Part shown: positions 62,783 to 64,000 of the stretch, piece after piece
Numbering within the stretch: position 1 is the stretch's first letter
Layout of the letters: every line of letters starts with the position of its first letter
Source: Lacticaseibacillus pabuli
Lineage (GTDB): Bacteria; Bacillota; Bacilli; Lactobacillales; Lactobacillaceae
NCBI RefSeq assembly: GCF_028736235.1
Contig: NZ_CP117884.1
Coordinates: 1,116,001 to 1,180,000 of the forward strand
Length of the DNA: 64,000 nucleotides
Direction: 5' to 3'
Notes under the pieces: model-generated
What the model was told of the DNA's origin: nothing
Databases searched by the model: none
What the model saw: only the letters and a program-made list of their open reading frames with translations
Translations under genes and position numbers: made by a program

Positions 62783-63200
62783 ATTTCTCTTAGCAAATTT
62801 TGAGCCAGTTAGTGCCCGGTTTCGCGAAGCGGAACTGGGCGCTTACTGGCTCAAATGCGCTTAGAGAAATGCAGTCAGGCAATGCGAACGCATTGTCTGA
62901 CCCACGTAACCCTATACCACTATGAAACCTAGAACGATTCGCAAAGCGGCGCTCGTCGGCTTACTGGCTCAAATGCGCTTAGAGAAATGCAGTCAGGCAA
63001 TGCGAACGCATTGTCTGACCGACGTAACCTTAACCACCATATAACCTAGCAGGCTTCGCGAAGCGGCCCTCGTCAATTTACTGGCTCAAATGCGCTTAGA
63101 GAAATGCAGTCGGGCAATGCGAACGCATTGTCTGACCGACGTAACCTTAACCACCATATAACACCTAGTAGGCTTCGCGAAGCGGCGCTCGTCATTTTAC
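62783..63200. repeat. Tandem repeat array C (about 118-bp units)
   Basis: TTACTGGCTCAAATGCGC recurs at 62843, 62961 and 63078, with a degenerate fourth start at 63197 (periods 118, 117, 119). Each unit contains a palindrome GTCAG-CAATGC-gaac-GCATTG-CTGAC and a GCTTCGCGAAGC palindrome near the unit end. The first unit is preceded by an inverted copy of the start (ATTTCTCTTAGC..GAGCCAGTTA). The array is unrelated in sequence to arrays A and B. It carries no ORF. Confidence 0.85.
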
Positions 63201-63298
63201 GGGCGTAGCACCACCAGCTCTAATCTGCATTCCCGCAACAAACTAGCACCATTCGTCTATTTTCCGCATCTGGTTGACGAATCAACCCACTTGTCCCC

Positions 63299-63327
63299 TT
63301 GAAATGACATTAATAAATGACTAGAAT
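63299..63327 (+). promoter_or_regulatory. Promoter of the ABC exporter gene
   Basis: TTGAAA (63299-63304), 17 bases, TAGAAT (63322-63327). Confidence 0.65.
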
Positions 63328-63368
63328 TGCTTGAGTAATTTAAATGTTTCGTAAGAAAGGATGTGAAC

Positions 63369-64000
63369 TTGCGCATGGGTATCTTCAAAAAATTAGGTTG
63401 GTATTTTAAACAGGAGCGCCGGCGCTATGGCATTGGGGTTTTAGCGTTGTTGCTCGTTGCAATTGTTAATCTTATTCCACCTAAAATCATCGGGTCCATG
63501 GTCGACGCGATGAACCGGAGGAGTGTGACGGCTCATAAACTCGTCATTTGGCTTGGCATTCTCCTATTAGCTGGTGTCGGGCAATATCTCTTCCGTTTTG
63601 CGTGGCGCACACAAATCTGGGGCGGGGCTGCGAAGCTTGAGCGAACCCTCCGCACCCGCCTGTTCTGGCACTTCATGCGCATGGACGCGACCTTCTATCA
63701 GAAACATCGGACTGGGGATCTCATGGCGCACGCCACCAATGACCTGAACGCGATTCAAAACGTTGCGGGTGCGGGTGTGCTAACGCTATTTGATTCCATT
63801 ATCACGGGTGGCACAACGCTGATTGCCATGATCATATTGGTTGACTGGCGCTTAACGTTGCTGGCCATTCTGCCAATGCCATTGCTTGCACTGATGGCAC
63901 GCAGACTTGGGACGCACCTGCATTCCGCTTTTCGCGATGCGCAGGCGGCTTTTTCACGTTTGAACGATAAGACCCAGGAGTCTGTTTCAGGCGTTAAGGT
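63369..64000 (+). CDS. ABC exporter, N-terminal membrane domain (runs off window)
   Basis: The frame is open to the end of the window. TTG 63369 has GAAAGG eight bases upstream; ATG 63375 is the alternative. The visible 210 residues form the first part of a type IV ABC exporter membrane domain (helices around LALLLVAIVNLIPPKIIGSMVD, LGILLLAGVGQYLF and TTLIAMIILVDWRLTLLAILPM), with LMAHATNDLNAIQNVAG typical of heterodimeric multidrug exporters related to YheI/BmrC. The ATPase half lies outside. Confidence 0.85.
   Translation, partial: MRMGIFKKLGWYFKQERRRYGIGVLALLLVAIVNLIPPKIIGSMVDAMNRRSVTAHKLVIWLGILLLAGVGQYLFRFAWRTQIWGGAAKLERTLRTRLFWHFMRMDATFYQKHRTGDLMAHATNDLNAIQNVAGAGVLTLFDSIITGGTTLIAMIILVDWRLTLLAILPMPLLALMARRLGTHLHSAFRDAQAAFSRLNDKTQESVSGVK

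Overview
The window looks like the chromosome of a fairly GC-rich member of the Lactobacillaceae (my estimate is about 50-53% GC). The evidence is the gene order, strong AGGAGG ribosome binding sites, lactobacillus-type housekeeping proteins, an oppDFBCA peptide-transport operon and a 692-residue ornithine decarboxylase with an antiporter. I cannot assign a species from the sequence alone.

Region 1 (1-6150) is prophage material. Positions 1-2161 are the end of a phage late operon: two small membrane or coiled-coil proteins, a phi-LC3-type holin and a GH25 endolysin. An AT-rich cargo segment follows, with a DUF3800-family gene, a small structured RNA with its own promoter and terminator, two tiny ORFs and an HTH protein. 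Next come candidate integrase arm sites and a tyrosine integrase on the minus strand that is broken by two in-frame stops and by a 4-bp tandem duplication. A serine-rich membrane protein lies just beyond it. Having a lysis end directly beside an integrase end suggests two elements abutting, or one that has been internally deleted.

Region 2 (6150-20460) holds proBA behind a probable proline T-box, a strong candidate for a stand-alone structured RNA (8632-8895), a TetR regulator, and rplU-rpmA without the usual prp gene between them. It continues with a peptidase, efp, an asp23-like gene and nusB, then xseAB-ispA-tlyA-argR-recN, an unknown gene behind a promoter carrying two LexA/DinR-type SOS boxes, and gmk-rpoZ.

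Region 3 (20461-20911) is an array of about 123-bp hairpin-forming repeats. A second array of the same family lies at 47283-47672. The arms around each insert change in a compensatory way between units, so the folded shape appears to be what is conserved. An unrelated array of about 118-bp repeats lies at 62783-63200.

Region 4 (20968-43263) is a dense housekeeping block: priA-fmt-rsmB-stp-pknB-rsgA, rpe-thiN, rpmB (minus), asp23-fakA-recG-plsX-acpP, and rnc-smc-ftsY followed by a methionine-gamma-lyase-like gene. It joins translation, the PASTA kinase/phosphatase pair, replication restart, phospholipid synthesis and chromosome condensation.

Region 5 (43265-47270) is an ornithine decarboxylase and a divergent APC-family antiporter, probably an acid-stress or putrescine module.

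Region 6 (47747-64000) is ylxM-ffh, an orphan peptide-binding lipoprotein, rpsP-khpA and rimM-trmD. The usual link from trmD to rplS is interrupted by about 8.4 kb carrying oppDFBCA, a two-gene chromate transporter and a DUF805 gene. After that come rplS with its leader, DUF896, a YneF-family gene, the third repeat array and the start of an ABC exporter that runs off the window. I saw no tRNA, rRNA, CRISPR array or intact insertion sequence.
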